The notes: generated from the sequence alone by a model not told the origin. DNA of 13,509 nucleotides from CADCSY01 sp038255685 (GCA_038255685.1 JBBSLC010000082.1:1-13509), one strand, 5' to 3'; positions 1 to 7,517 are shown, counted from the first letter of the stretch. Numbers and translations: made by a program.

Positions 1-483
1 CCCGAAGCTGACGAGCACGGCGAGGACCAGCGTGAGCGCAGCGGCCCCGATGCCTCCGACCGTCGAGGGGACGACGAGGGTGAAGGCGATGAAGCCCGCT
101 GCGAAGCTGGCGACCCCCCGGGTGAGGAGGCCCTGCGCGGCCCGGCCCAGGTCCTGGGCCAGCCAGTAGCCCTGGAAGTCGAGCGGTCGGTACAGGTCGA
201 TCACGACGTCGCCGGTCCGGATGCGCTCGGCCAGGTCGATGCTCGAGCCCCCAGCGCTGAAGATGGCGATCGGGACGATGAGCGCCTGGGTGGCGAAGCT
301 GTAGGTGACGACGTCTCGGGCGTCGAAGCCCCCGACCGGTCCGGCCTGGGCGACGACGGCGAGGAGCACGTAGGCCCGCAGGTAGCCGAACGCCACGTTG
401 GGGATGAGCCCGCCGATCGTGGCAGCCCGGTAGGTCGAGTAGCGACGGAAGGTCCGTCGGGCCAGCTCCCACCACACCCGCAT
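1..483 (-). CDS. ABC-2 family transporter permease, 3' end cut by window edge
   Basis: Reading from ATG at 483, 161 codons stay open to base 1, so the C-terminus lies outside the window. The protein begins MRVWWELARRTFRRYSTYR, a basic amphipathic start followed by hydrophobic segments at about residues 20-45, 58-78 and 118-161. A polar stretch between them contains RIRTGDVVIDLYRPLD. The short N-terminal helix, the 'R.GD....L.RP' cytoplasmic loop and the membrane pattern match the ABC-2 exporter permease group (COG4587/DUF990-like) as I know it. These permeases pair with a separate ATPase and often a second permease; both would have to lie beyond the left edge. A GGGAGG ribosome site lies 8 bases before the ATG, which supports this start. 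The substrate cannot be told. The family call is fairly firm. Confidence 0.8.
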   Translation of the reverse strand, partial: MRVWWELARRTFRRYSTYRAATIGGLIPNVAFGYLRAYVLLAVVAQAGPVGGFDARDVVTYSFATQALIVPIAIFSAGGSSIDLAERIRTGDVVIDLYRPLDFQGYWLAQDLGRAAQGLLTRGVASFAAGFIAFTLVVPSTVGGIGAAALTLVLAVLVSFG

Positions 484-500
484 GCCCGCCCCCTCCCGCG

Positions 501-559
501 CCAGCGACCCGGAGCCGCTCTGGCCCGGGGGCGCTGGACGGTACTCCGCCGGACGGCGG
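501..559 (-). terminator. Possible hairpin terminator(s) after the thioesterase gene
   Basis: Two GC-rich hairpins lie between the thioesterase stop and the permease start. The first pairs CCGCC (546-550) with GGCGG (555-559). The second pairs CCAGCG (501-506) with CGCTGG (532-537), plus an inner CCCGG/CCGGG pair. Neither has a U-tract. They could reduce read-through from the thioesterase gene into the permease gene. Such short stems are common by chance at this GC content. Confidence 0.3.
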
Positions 560-582
560 CGGGTCGGCTGTCTGTGCGTGCG

Positions 583-1386
583 TCAGCTCGCGCTCGTCGT
601 GCCCCCACGGCGGAGGAGGTGCTCGCGGGCGGCGGCGTCACCGGGGACCAGTGCGGAGGCGCGGACCTTGTTGTCGACCGTCAGCCAGAGGCGGAAGCCG
701 CCGTCGGGCTCGTCGCTGCTGACGAGGGCGACGTCGTCGGTCGGTTCGAGGGCAGCGCCGTACTCGAGCTCGGCGCGCACGGGCACGACGCCACGCCTGG
801 CGGCCTCGTCCTCCACCGCCTGCCACGTGGCGGCGTTGTTGACGTGGCGGAGGACATCGAGGTCGGTCGCGCGCAGCGGCCAGGGCCGGCTGCTCGCCGT
901 CGCCGCGGGGCCGGGGTGGCTGAGCCGGGCGGCGACCGTCCGGCCGAGGGCGGCCTCCCCGTAGGTGTCGAGGAACCAGTCGGGGAGCCGTGTCGGGCGG
1001 TCACCGTCGACCCCGAGGTAGACCCACAGCGAGGCCACCTCGACCCGGCCGTCCCCCGACTCGGACCGCAGCGACGAGCGGCGCTCCCCCCACCGGCTGC
1101 CGAGGCCACCGCAGAAGGTGGTGACGGCGAGGCGATCGCCGAGGCGGGGCCACGTGGGCGACCACACCACCGTGCGCCGCGCCACCCAGGGAGCGCCAGG
1201 GTCGAGCCCGGCGTCGGCGAAGTCGTCGTTGCCGACGTCTTGGAGCAGCCGGGCGACCGCATCGAGGCGGAGGCGGCCGTGCTGGTCAGCGTCGGCGAGG
1301 CGCACCCGACGGCTGGTCTCGAACCGTCGTCCCACACCGGGCACGGGCACGAGGTCGTCCGGGGCGGGAGAAGAGGGCGCGACCAC
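583..1386 (-). CDS. Acyl-ACP thioesterase-like double-hotdog protein (FatA/FatB family)
   Basis: A 267-residue protein starting at GTG 1386. Two hotdog halves can be seen. The first (about 20-150) has ADADQHGRLRLDAVARLLQD, and the second (about 165-255) has DLDVLRHVNNAATWQAVEDE at 175-194. The DxD...HVNN signature and length match the acyl-ACP thioesterase family (PF01643), which releases fatty acids from acyl carrier protein in the cytoplasm. In plant FatA/FatB the equivalent motif is DxDxNxHVNN with a catalytic Asn; here that Asn is Leu179, while His181 and the Asn pair remain. From memory a non-Asn residue is usual in actinobacterial members, so it need not mean loss of activity. It could act on acyl-CoA instead. 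No convincing SD precedes the GTG. It is divergent from the glycosyltransferase gene, with 148 bases between the starts. Confidence 0.8.
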   Translation of the reverse strand: MVAPSSPAPDDLVPVPGVGRRFETSRRVRLADADQHGRLRLDAVARLLQDVGNDDFADAGLDPGAPWVARRTVVWSPTWPRLGDRLAVTTFCGGLGSRWGERRSSLRSESGDGRVEVASLWVYLGVDGDRPTRLPDWFLDTYGEAALGRTVAARLSHPGPAATASSRPWPLRATDLDVLRHVNNAATWQAVEDEAARRGVVPVRAELEYGAALEPTDDVALVSSDEPDGGFRLWLTVDNKVRASALVPGDAAAREHLLRRGGTTSAS

Positions 1387-1534
1387 GGAGCAGAGGCCAC
1401 CCGATCCACGTGCCCCCCGTCAAGGCGAAGACAGCTTGACACCTGCGACCACGCCGATCTGGCAGTTGGATCCCACCGTGGCGGTCGCATCGAGCCGCCA
1501 GCTCCGGTCGGTGGGATCGCTACGGTCGACAGGC

Positions 1535-2608
1535 GTGAGCGACGTCGCCACCTTCGTCGTGCTCTGGGGGCTCGGGTGGGTGCTGCTGTGGCGGGTTCCG
1601 GTCCCGGGGCAGGTCCTGTCCGGGTCGTCGCGCCCACCGGTGTCGATCGTCGTGCCTGCACGCGACGAGGCGGCGAACCTCCCGCACCTCCTCGCATCGC
1701 TCACCCCCGAGCTCGCCGCGAGCGACGAGGTGATCGTGGTCGACGACCACTCCTCCGACGGCACCGCCGCCATCGCGCGCGCCGAAGGGGTGCGGGTGCT
1801 GCCGGCACCAGCGCTCCCGGCCGGCTGGGCCGGCAAGCAGTGGGCGTGCCACACCGGCGCGAGAGCTGCGACGAACGAGGTGCTCGTCTTCCTCGACGCC
1901 GACACCCGGATGGAGTCGGGTGGCCTCGATCGGATCGTCGCGCTCGCCGCCCGTCCCGGCCTCACCTCGATCCAGCCGTTCCACCTCGTGCCCCGGTGGC
2001 AGGAGCGCCTGGCCGCCTTCTTCAACATCGTCGGCGTGATGGGCACCGGCATCGGGACTCCCGTCGGTGAGCGGGTGCGCCCGGGCGGGGCGTTCGGCCC
2101 GTGCCTCGTCACCAGCGTCGCCGACTACCGCGCGTCGGGCGGGCACGAGGCGGTGCGTGCCTCGGTGCTGGACGACGTCGCCCTCGCCGCCGGCTACCGG
2201 CGAGCCGGCCTCCCCGTCCAGGTGCTCGGTGGGCGGGGCACGATCGCGTTCCGGATGTACCCGGGTGGTGTGGCCGAGCTCGTCAGCGGCTTCACCAAGA
2301 ACATGGCGAGCGCTGCGGTCGCCGTCCGCCCCGTGGCGTCCCTCGCCGTGGCCGGCTGGCTCGCTGCTTGCGTCGCCCCCCTGGTGCTCGCCGGGCGGGT
2401 GGCCGGACCGATCGCCGTGGCCTGCTACCTGGCGGTGGTGCTCCAGGTCGGCGTGCACCTGCGCCGGCTCGGCACGTTCGGACCGCTCGTGGCGCTCGTG
2501 TACCCCGTGGCCCTGGCCTTCTTCCTCATCGTCTTCGCCAGGTCGCTCGTGCTCACCTTCGGCGTCGGCCGAGTCAGCTGGAAGGGTCGCTCGCTCCCGA
2601 CTCGTTGA
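1535..2608 (+). CDS. Membrane-anchored family 2 glycosyltransferase (CrtQ-like)
   Basis: A 357-residue protein from GTG 1535. The frame is open much further upstream, but that part is antisense to the thioesterase gene and lacks protein character, so I placed the start just before the first membrane segment (3-20). The GT-A fold follows: SIVVPARDE (37-45), VIVVDDHSSDG (66-76) binding the nucleotide sugar, and FLDADT (119-124) with the metal-binding DxD. The acceptor/catalytic part contains GGHEAV (202-207) and LDDVAL (212-217). The C-terminus has hydrophobic segments at about 267-290, 293-308 and 316-342, and ends with the VSWKGR motif seen in relatives. This layout resembles 4,4'-diaponeurosporenoate glycosyltransferase (CrtQ) and related lipid/carotenoid glycosyltransferases. 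No carotenoid genes are present, so the acceptor is unknown. Its last 35 bases overlap the convergent DUF952 gene. Confidence 0.85.
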   Translation: MSDVATFVVLWGLGWVLLWRVPVPGQVLSGSSRPPVSIVVPARDEAANLPHLLASLTPELAASDEVIVVDDHSSDGTAAIARAEGVRVLPAPALPAGWAGKQWACHTGARAATNEVLVFLDADTRMESGGLDRIVALAARPGLTSIQPFHLVPRWQERLAAFFNIVGVMGTGIGTPVGERVRPGGAFGPCLVTSVADYRASGGHEAVRASVLDDVALAAGYRRAGLPVQVLGGRGTIAFRMYPGGVAELVSGFTKNMASAAVAVRPVASLAVAGWLAACVAPLVLAGRVAGPIAVACYLAVVLQVGVHLRRLGTFGPLVALVYPVALAFFLIVFARSLVLTFGVGRVSWKGRSLPTR

Positions 2609-2963
2609 CCACGTCGGGCCACACGAACCCACCGTGGTCGTCTCGGGTGACGGCGTGTGCGGCGACCACAGCGACGACGTCCAGGGGCCCGTACACGTGG
2701 GGGTACGCCTGGGATGCGCCGGGTGGCACCTCGTCGATGACGTGGCTCGTGAGGAGCGCAGGGTCGAGCTCGAGCAGCACGAGCGGCTCGGTCACCCCGG
2801 CGTAGAACCGCTCTGCCACCCCGGCGACCTGGTGGGCGCGGGAGCAGTGGGTGAACCCCTCTTCTGCAACGGTGCGGCCGAGCGTCGAGGTCTGGTAGCC
2901 GGCGCCGGCGAGGGCTGCCTCCCACTCCGACGCCAGCGCCAGGTGGAACAGGCGCTCGGTCAT
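2574..2963 (-). CDS. DUF952 domain protein
   Basis: A 129-residue protein starting MTERLFHLA. It shows the DUF952 (PF06108) hallmarks: an N-terminal hydrophobic strand with 'HLA', GFTHCSRAHQV (36-46), a hydrophobic LVLLELD strand (61-67) and YPHVYGPLDV (87-96). The biochemical role of the family is not established to my knowledge; a fold related to ADP-ribosyl-transferase-like proteins has been discussed, and I draw no function from it. The start is fixed by an ATGA overlap with the stop of the HemD-like gene (2960-2963), so the two are probably translated in a coupled way from one mRNA. The frame reads upstream without a stop, but that part overlaps the HemD-like gene in another phase. The 3' end overlaps the convergent glycosyltransferase gene by 35 bases. 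Confidence 0.85.
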   Translation of the reverse strand: MTERLFHLALASEWEAALAGAGYQTSTLGRTVAEEGFTHCSRAHQVAGVAERFYAGVTEPLVLLELDPALLTSHVIDEVPPGASQAYPHVYGPLDVVAVVAAHAVTRDDHGGFVWPDVVNESGASDPSS

Positions 2964-3805
2964 GTCGTCCGCCCGAGGCCTGCGGCGTCGCCGCTCAGCA
3001 GCTCCGTCACTTGGCGGACCATCATGGTGAGGCGGTTGGGCTCGGGCCACACCGGGTGCTCGATCCCCTCCTCGAGCGCAGCGTCGGCGCAGACCGGCCC
3101 GACGCAGGCGGCGATGAGCCCCTCGGCGAAGGCCTGGCGCAGGCGATCGCCCGATCCGACGCCCTCGGCGATGCGGAACAGGTGGCGCACCGCCGGCTGG
3201 CTCGTGAACGTGACGGCGTCGAGCGCCCCGGCGACGGCCTGGGCGACCAGCGACTCCGCCGGGCCACGGTCCTCGGGGAGGAGCCACCGGTACACGGGCA
3301 CCTCGACGACCTCGCCGGCGAGTGCGGCGATGGCGGTGGTGGAGGGGTGATCGGCCGGCTCGAACAGCTGCAGCGCGACCCGGGCGCCGGTGAGGTCCTC
3401 CTCGGCGAGCCGTGCGACGACCTGGTCCATCCGCTCCTCCGGCGCCCGCCACCACACGTCGAAGCCTGCCCCCCGCAGCGCGGAGGCGGCCTTGGCCCCG
3501 CGAGCGACGATGCGGGACTGGCGCAGGGCGACGGCCAGCTCCTCGCCCGCACCCCAGCTTGCAGCGGCTTCCAGCCACATCCGCATGCCCATGCCGGTGG
3601 TGGCGATGAGGTAGTCGGGAGGAGAGGCCACGACCACCTCGGTGGCCGTGCGCAGCGCGACGTCGGTCGTGAGGTCGACGGTGATCATCGTCGGCCCGTG
3701 CACGACGGCGCCACCGCGTGCGCCGAAGAGCTTGGCCTGCTCCTCCCACCGACGGTCGGCGGTCACGCCGACGGTGCGGCCGGCGAGGGGGGAGGCGTCG
3801 GTCAC
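2960..3805 (-). CDS. hemD: Uroporphyrinogen-III synthase-like protein (HemD family)
   Basis: A 281-residue protein from GTG 3805, beginning VTDASPLAGRTVGVTADRR. Two alternating alpha/beta halves typical of HemD can be followed. The first has GRTVGVTADRRWEEQAKLF (9-27), TMITVDL (39-45) and YLIATTGMGMRMW (65-77). The second has VEVPVYRW (167-174), VTFTSQPAVRHLF (198-210) and AACVGPVCADAALEEGI (232-248). HemD closes hydroxymethylbilane to uroporphyrinogen III in tetrapyrrole synthesis. The length fits the family. The frame also allows ATG 3901, but that would add a Pro/Ser-rich stretch encoded by the hairpin at 3865-3896, so I reject it. No clear SD precedes GTG 3805; leaderless translation is possible. 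No other heme gene is nearby. Members of this actinobacterial group are sometimes distant from true HemD, so the enzymatic call is moderate while the fold call is strong. Confidence 0.75.
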   Translation of the reverse strand: MTDASPLAGRTVGVTADRRWEEQAKLFGARGGAVVHGPTMITVDLTTDVALRTATEVVVASPPDYLIATTGMGMRMWLEAAASWGAGEELAVALRQSRIVARGAKAASALRGAGFDVWWRAPEERMDQVVARLAEEDLTGARVALQLFEPADHPSTTAIAALAGEVVEVPVYRWLLPEDRGPAESLVAQAVAGALDAVTFTSQPAVRHLFRIAEGVGSGDRLRQAFAEGLIAACVGPVCADAALEEGIEHPVWPEPNRLTMMVRQVTELLSGDAAGLGRTT

Positions 3806-3864
3806 GCTTCCAGTCTGCACGGCGGGAGGAGGGATGTGGCTGGACGGATGCGGCTGGGCGCGAA

Positions 3865-3896
3865 CCGGTCCCGACCCCCTTGGGGGCCGGGACCGG
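3865..3896 (-). terminator. Strong hairpin terminator downstream of the DUF4331 gene
   Basis: CCGGTCCCG (3865-3873) pairs perfectly with CGGGACCGG (3888-3896). Inside, CCCCC (3875-3879) can pair with GGGGG (3882-3886) apart from the tip, with one A/C mismatch between the two stems. It lies 91 bases beyond the DUF4331 stop and upstream of the HemD-like start, where a terminator is expected. No U-tract follows on either strand, as is common in high-GC actinobacteria. Confidence 0.6.
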
Positions 3897-3909
3897 CTCA
3901 CGTGTGCCT

Positions 3910-3931
3910 CGCCATCAAGGTGCTGATGGCG
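3910..3931 (-). terminator. Second hairpin in tandem after the DUF4331 gene
   Basis: CGCCATC (3910-3916) and GATGGCG (3925-3931) form a perfect 7-bp stem with an 8-base loop. It is 56 bases past the DUF4331 stop and just before the larger 3865-3896 hairpin in the direction of transcription. The pair may act as a tandem terminator or a 3'-end protector of the mRNA. Confidence 0.4.
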
Positions 3932-3986
3932 TCATGAGGGCCTTCGTCGCGTGGTGCGTCTTGGAGTGCGAGCGACGAACGCGGGA

Positions 3987-5480
3987 TCAGCTACCGGCAG
4001 CTCCGTAGATGTCGGACTGGAGCGGGCCGGTGTCGTAGCCGGCGTGCGGGGTGCCGATGTAGGGGAACGTGTCCAAGAAGGGCACGTCGTTGCCGGAGAC
4101 GCCGTCACCGAGCGCGTTGTTCGGCGCGACGTTGAAGTCCGGCGTGAACGGGGTGCCACCGGCAACGGCCCGGAGGCTGATGTCGACGACGTCGTCGAAG
4201 AGGCGACGGCCGTTCGGGAAGCCCTGCGGGTCGCCGCCGAGGTAGCCGAGGTTGCTCTCGGTTGCGTCGTTGGGCTTCACGCTGGTGTTCAGGCGCAGCA
4301 TCTCGGCGGGGACGCCGTTTGTCTGAGCCGTGCGGCCGACGCCGATCGAGTCGGCGGTCGCCTGGTCGAGGCCGGTCAGGAAGATGGCGACGAGGTCGCT
4401 ACGGCTTCCGTCGGGCGGCGTCTCGACCCCGGGGTACAGGATCTCGATCAGGTCGGCGAGGATCGGGTCGGTCACGAGGGGGATGTCGCCCTCGGTCGCG
4501 AACGGCGCGACCTCGAGGCCGGCCAACGTGGGTGCGTCCTGGTCGGGGCGCAGCGTGTTGAACGTGTCCTTCAGCCCGATCGGGATGACGACCTCGTTGA
4601 CGAGCGGAGCGCCCATGCGAGAGACCTGGACCCAGCGACCCGTCTCGACGGGGTTCGCCCCGCTGTTCTCGTCGAAGGCCCTGAACTTCTTGCGGCTGGC
4701 CGTCGACCACACGCCGATGACCTCGTCGCCGTCGGTCACGACGTCGATCGGCACCTCGATGGCGATCGAGTGGACGTTCTTGCCGAGCGTGGAGTTGACC
4801 CCGTCACGTGTGGCGAGCGGGATGAGGTGGGCCGAGTTCAGCGGCCGGAGGCCGCCGAGGTCGAAGATGGAGCCGAGGTCGACGCCGAAGGCCTCGTCGC
4901 GCTGGCCGGCGAAGACCGTGAGCCCACCGACGTCGACGACGGCCTGCGCGGCCAGTGCCTCGTAGTTCGGCGTGGTGCGCGGGCCGATGTTGACCGGCGG
5001 GACCGGGAGGTCCGTGCCGAGGCTCGTGCGCACGCCGTTCTCGACGCGCGAGAGGCTGTAGGTCTGCTTGCGGTTGTAGGCATCCGCCTCGATGTCGTCG
5101 ATGGGGCCGGCGGCGTACACGGGGATGCCGGGCACCTCGTTCTCGGTGTTGAACCGGAACTCGTAGGTGAGGTCCGGCACGGCGTCGCCGTCGTTGTCGA
5201 CGTTGATGGCGTAGAGGACGTCCTCGCCGAAGGCGAAGTAGTTCGGGCCGCCGAAGGGGTCCTGCAGCGGGATGAAGTTGGCCATCAGCGTGACCTTGTT
5301 GTCGTCGTCAGGGCTGACGAACGCGTAGACGTCGGTGTTGTCAGCGACGGGGTCCTGCGAGATCAGTGGTGCCTCGCGGTGGCTGGCGGCGTCAACAGGG
5401 CTGAGGGATGCGGCAGCGAGCACCGCACCGAGCCCGATCGCCACGGTGGCGCCTCGAGCTCGACGGGAAGGGGTCTGCAT
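3987..5480 (-). CDS. Secreted DUF4331 domain protein
   Basis: A 497-residue protein starting MQTPSRRARGATVAIG. The start at ATG 5480 is chosen because AGGAGA sits 7 bases upstream; the frame extends 25 codons further to 5555 without such a site. A signal peptide covers about residues 1-32 (basic start, hydrophobic core to about 26, cleavage near VDA/A). The mature protein opens with the DUF4331 signature SHREAPLISQDP at 33-44, followed by ADNTDVYAFVSPD. Near the C-terminus NGRRLFDDVVDISLRA and the closing FPYIGTPHAGY are also typical of the family. The role is unknown; members are secreted and often occur near TPR and HupE/NicO-type membrane proteins, as I recall and as seen here. It is probably co-transcribed with the SLH gene 71 bases upstream. 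Confidence 0.88.
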   Translation of the reverse strand: MQTPSRRARGATVAIGLGAVLAAASLSPVDAASHREAPLISQDPVADNTDVYAFVSPDDDNKVTLMANFIPLQDPFGGPNYFAFGEDVLYAINVDNDGDAVPDLTYEFRFNTENEVPGIPVYAAGPIDDIEADAYNRKQTYSLSRVENGVRTSLGTDLPVPPVNIGPRTTPNYEALAAQAVVDVGGLTVFAGQRDEAFGVDLGSIFDLGGLRPLNSAHLIPLATRDGVNSTLGKNVHSIAIEVPIDVVTDGDEVIGVWSTASRKKFRAFDENSGANPVETGRWVQVSRMGAPLVNEVVIPIGLKDTFNTLRPDQDAPTLAGLEVAPFATEGDIPLVTDPILADLIEILYPGVETPPDGSRSDLVAIFLTGLDQATADSIGVGRTAQTNGVPAEMLRLNTSVKPNDATESNLGYLGGDPQGFPNGRRLFDDVVDISLRAVAGGTPFTPDFNVAPNNALGDGVSGNDVPFLDTFPYIGTPHAGYDTGPLQSDIYGAAGS

Positions 5481-5486
5481 GAGTTG

Positions 5487-5492
5487 TCTCCT
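5487..5492 (-). promoter_or_regulatory. Ribosome binding site of the DUF4331 gene
   Basis: AGGAGA on the minus strand, 6 bases of spacing before ATG 5480. It decides between this start and the longer reading frame opening at 5555. Confidence 0.7.
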
Positions 5493-5551
5493 GGTTGGAA
5501 CGATGGGGGCATTGGCGGCCCGGTGGGCCGAGACCGCGTCGTGGCGGTCGG

Positions 5552-6313
5552 TCACTCGACGATGAGCGTGAGGTCGAGGAGGCGGATGAGGAACGACGCC
5601 ATCTGCTCACGGGAGGTGAGCATGCCGGGGTCGAACAGTCCGGACTCCTTGCCGTCGACGAGGCCGAGCACGAGGGCCCCGCTGTTGACGTTGTCGTAGT
5701 GGACGTTGTTCGGGAGGACGTCGGGGAACGCGGGGACGGGCTCCTCGCCGACGAGGAAGTCGCCGGCGTCGAACGCGAACTCAGCGGCCTGGACCATGAA
5801 CGAGGCCATCTGGTCCCGCTGCACGAACTCCTGCGGGGCGTAGGTGGTCTCGGTCTTGCCTGAGGTGATCCCCGTCGCAGCGAGGATCTCGATGTTCTCC
5901 TCGTGCTCGTTCCCGGCGATGTCGGTGAACCCCGAGTCGGCCGGGGCCGGGAGGGTGTAGCCGGCGGCGCGGAGCGTGTTGACGATGAACGAGGCCATCT
6001 GGCCACGTGTCGTCATGCCGCCCGGGTTGTACGTGCCGTCGGTCTGGCCGACGGAGATGCCTTCGGCGAAGGCGCAGTCGACGCTCATGACGTGGACCGG
6101 GGAGATCGCAGCCCGGTCGCTCACCGGTGCCGGCGGCACGCCCTGGGGCGGCTGGCCCGGGAGCGAGGTCAGGCAACGGTCGTTCGGGTCCGTGTAGGTC
6201 TCAGCGCCTGCGGTGCCGACCGCGGGGATCAGCGTCAGGGCGAGCCCTGCCGAGGCGGTGAGGGCCATGCGGCGGAGCGACCGGCTGGGACGGGTTGCAC
6301 TGGTGCGTGTCAT
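5552..6313 (-). CDS. Secreted S-layer homology (SLH) repeat protein
   Basis: A 253-residue protein. Residues 1-37 are a signal peptide (RSLRRMALTASAGLALTLIP, cleavage near TAGA). The rest is mostly three SLH-type repeats. Repeat 1 is at about 78-115 (GISVGQTDGTYNPGGMTTRG...MASF), repeat 2 at about 129-178 (FTDIAGNEHEENIEILAATG...RDQMASFMV) and repeat 3 at about 196-247 (FPDVLPNNVHYDNVNSGALV...REQMASFLI). SLH domains usually bind cell-wall glycopolymers. Here no cargo domain is attached, so the protein may be a wall anchor or adaptor for another secreted protein. The start at ATG 6313 is preferred to ATG 6331 because GGGGGGTGATC lies just before it. It sits between a membrane protein gene and the DUF4331 gene on the same strand, probably one operon. 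Confidence 0.85.
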   Translation of the reverse strand: MTRTSATRPSRSLRRMALTASAGLALTLIPAVGTAGAETYTDPNDRCLTSLPGQPPQGVPPAPVSDRAAISPVHVMSVDCAFAEGISVGQTDGTYNPGGMTTRGQMASFIVNTLRAAGYTLPAPADSGFTDIAGNEHEENIEILAATGITSGKTETTYAPQEFVQRDQMASFMVQAAEFAFDAGDFLVGEEPVPAFPDVLPNNVHYDNVNSGALVLGLVDGKESGLFDPGMLTSREQMASFLIRLLDLTLIVE

Positions 6314-6318
6314 CAGAC

Positions 6319-6329
6319 GATCACCCCCC
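6319..6329 (-). promoter_or_regulatory. Near-consensus Shine-Dalgarno site of the SLH gene
   Basis: GGGGGGTGATC on the minus strand matches the 16S 3'-end complement AGGAGGTGATC at all but two positions and ends 5 bases before ATG 6313. It overlaps the alternative in-frame ATG at 6331 and so argues against that start. Confidence 0.65.
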
Positions 6330-6394
6330 ATGGCCGGGATCGAGCAGCTCGTGCGGTCATGCTGTGCCTTTCGTTGGTGGCCATTGCCATTGCC

Positions 6395-6410
6395 CCCGGC
6401 GCGAACCGGG
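6395..6410 (-). terminator. Possible short hairpin after the membrane protein gene
   Basis: CCCGG (6395-6399) and CCGGG (6406-6410) form a 5-bp stem with a 6-base loop, 21 bases past the stop of the gene ending at 6432. It is weak, has no U-tract, and may only attenuate transcription into the SLH gene. Confidence 0.25.
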
Positions 6411-6431
6411 AGAGGTTGGGAGAGCGGCCGG

Positions 6432-7418
6432 TCACGGCAGCACCCCGATCACGATCCACTCGTCACCGATGGGTGCGAGCAGGGCGCCGAGCTCGACGGA
6501 GCCTTCGACGCGGACGAGACGGGCTGCGTTGGCAGCCTCGCTGCCGAAGGCGGTGTTGACGGCGGCGCCGGCCGCATCGTCGAGCCGCTCGACCTCGCCG
6601 ATCCTGAGCTCGCCCTCGGCGTCGCACAGGGTGGTGGCGATGGCAGCAGACCCGATGAGCCCCTGGCGCTCGTTCGTGGGCTCCTCGCAGGCTTGTCGGG
6701 CATCGACCCACGATCGGGCGGCGTCGGCGGCGCCCCCGTCTGGCGGGTAGGAGGGAACGATGGCGCTGGCCCCGAGGGAGACGCCCCACGTGCCGTCGGG
6801 GCCCTCGCTGACGGCCCAGGTGACGAGCGCCTCTGCGGGGGTCAACCCCACGACCTGGTCCAGGCCAGGCTCGAACCGGACGGTGGTCTCGACGGCGGTG
6901 AAGTCTGCCGTCTCGCTGGCTGCGCCGAGCTCGTAGGAGACCACGGGGGCCACGACGTTGGCGTGCGACGCCACCCAGAAAGCGGCTGAGCCGTACTCCT
7001 GGCGGTCGGCGGCGCTGAGGAAGCCGAACGAGGTCTCGAAATCCCGGTCGGCCTCGGCGTCGAGGAAGCCGACGAGTGCCGCTTCCGCCGAGGTGGCGCC
7101 GGCACCGGGCGGTATCGGTGCGTCCTCGTCCAAGAGGTCGGCTGGCCCGGTGACCACATCGTCGTCGTCGAGGGTCCTCCGCTCCGCCTCGGATCCCTCG
7201 GAGGCGAGATCGCTTGCGGGGGCCGTGGCGTCGTCGCTGTCGAGGAGGCGAGGGACGAGGACGGCAGCCACGACACCCACCAGCAGACCGAGTGCCACCG
7301 CCAGGATCGTCCGGATCGGACGCCCGCCGGGCGTCGGGTGATCAGCAGCGACGCTGTGCGGCGCTCGCTCTCGATCCTCCGGACGGGTCTTCGTGGCGAT
7401 CGGGGGCCTCCTGGCCAT
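6432..7418 (-). CDS. Single-pass membrane protein of unknown function with possible NTF2-like outer domain
   Basis: A 328-residue protein from ATG 7418; GTG 7430 is an alternative, and neither has a clear SD. The first 35 residues are basic and cytoplasmic-looking. One membrane segment follows (about 36-58, RTILAVALGLLVGVVAAVLV), then an acidic linker (60-108). The segment from about 110 to 220 (AALVGFLDAEADRDFETSFG, then an aromatic/strand-rich part ending TWGVSLG) has the layout of an NTF2/SnoaL-like domain. The C-terminal part (230-328) has two cysteines, Cys244 and Cys265, that could form a disulfide outside the cell. I do not recognise the family. The minus-strand frame stays open far upstream to 9002, but that part is antisense to the TPR gene. 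It diverges from the TPR gene and precedes the SLH gene by 118 bases. Confidence 0.7.
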   Translation of the reverse strand: MARRPPIATKTRPEDRERAPHSVAADHPTPGGRPIRTILAVALGLLVGVVAAVLVPRLLDSDDATAPASDLASEGSEAERRTLDDDDVVTGPADLLDEDAPIPPGAGATSAEAALVGFLDAEADRDFETSFGFLSAADRQEYGSAAFWVASHANVVAPVVSYELGAASETADFTAVETTVRFEPGLDQVVGLTPAEALVTWAVSEGPDGTWGVSLGASAIVPSYPPDGGAADAARSWVDARQACEEPTNERQGLIGSAAIATTLCDAEGELRIGEVERLDDAAGAAVNTAFGSEAANAARLVRVEGSVELGALLAPIGDEWIVIGVLP

Positions 7419-7517
7419 CGGGCTGAGCACGCGGATGTTCGCAGATGAACCAGTCGCCTGCTTTGAACGTAGTTCGGAGCCACACGCTTGGTTGGACGAC
7501 GCCGCTCGGACTCCCGC

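Noticed and set aside
1436..1441. TTGACA as a -35 box for the glycosyltransferase gene
   Set aside because: No acceptable -10 is found at 16-18 bases downstream, so one hexamer alone is not enough.
574..2070. Plus-strand open frame across the thioesterase gene and the first half of the glycosyltransferase gene
   Set aside because: It is antisense to one recognised gene and out of phase with another, and its product is low-complexity.
3951..5699. Plus-strand open frame of 582 codons antisense to the DUF4331 gene
   Set aside because: It is rich in Val, Asp, Glu, Gly and Arg as expected from the complement of a high-GC gene. The minus strand encodes a clear DUF4331 protein with a signal peptide and ribosome site.
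6378..6393. Two tandem CATTGC units near the SLH gene start
   Set aside because: Only two 6-base units, easily due to chance; no promoter element aligned with them.
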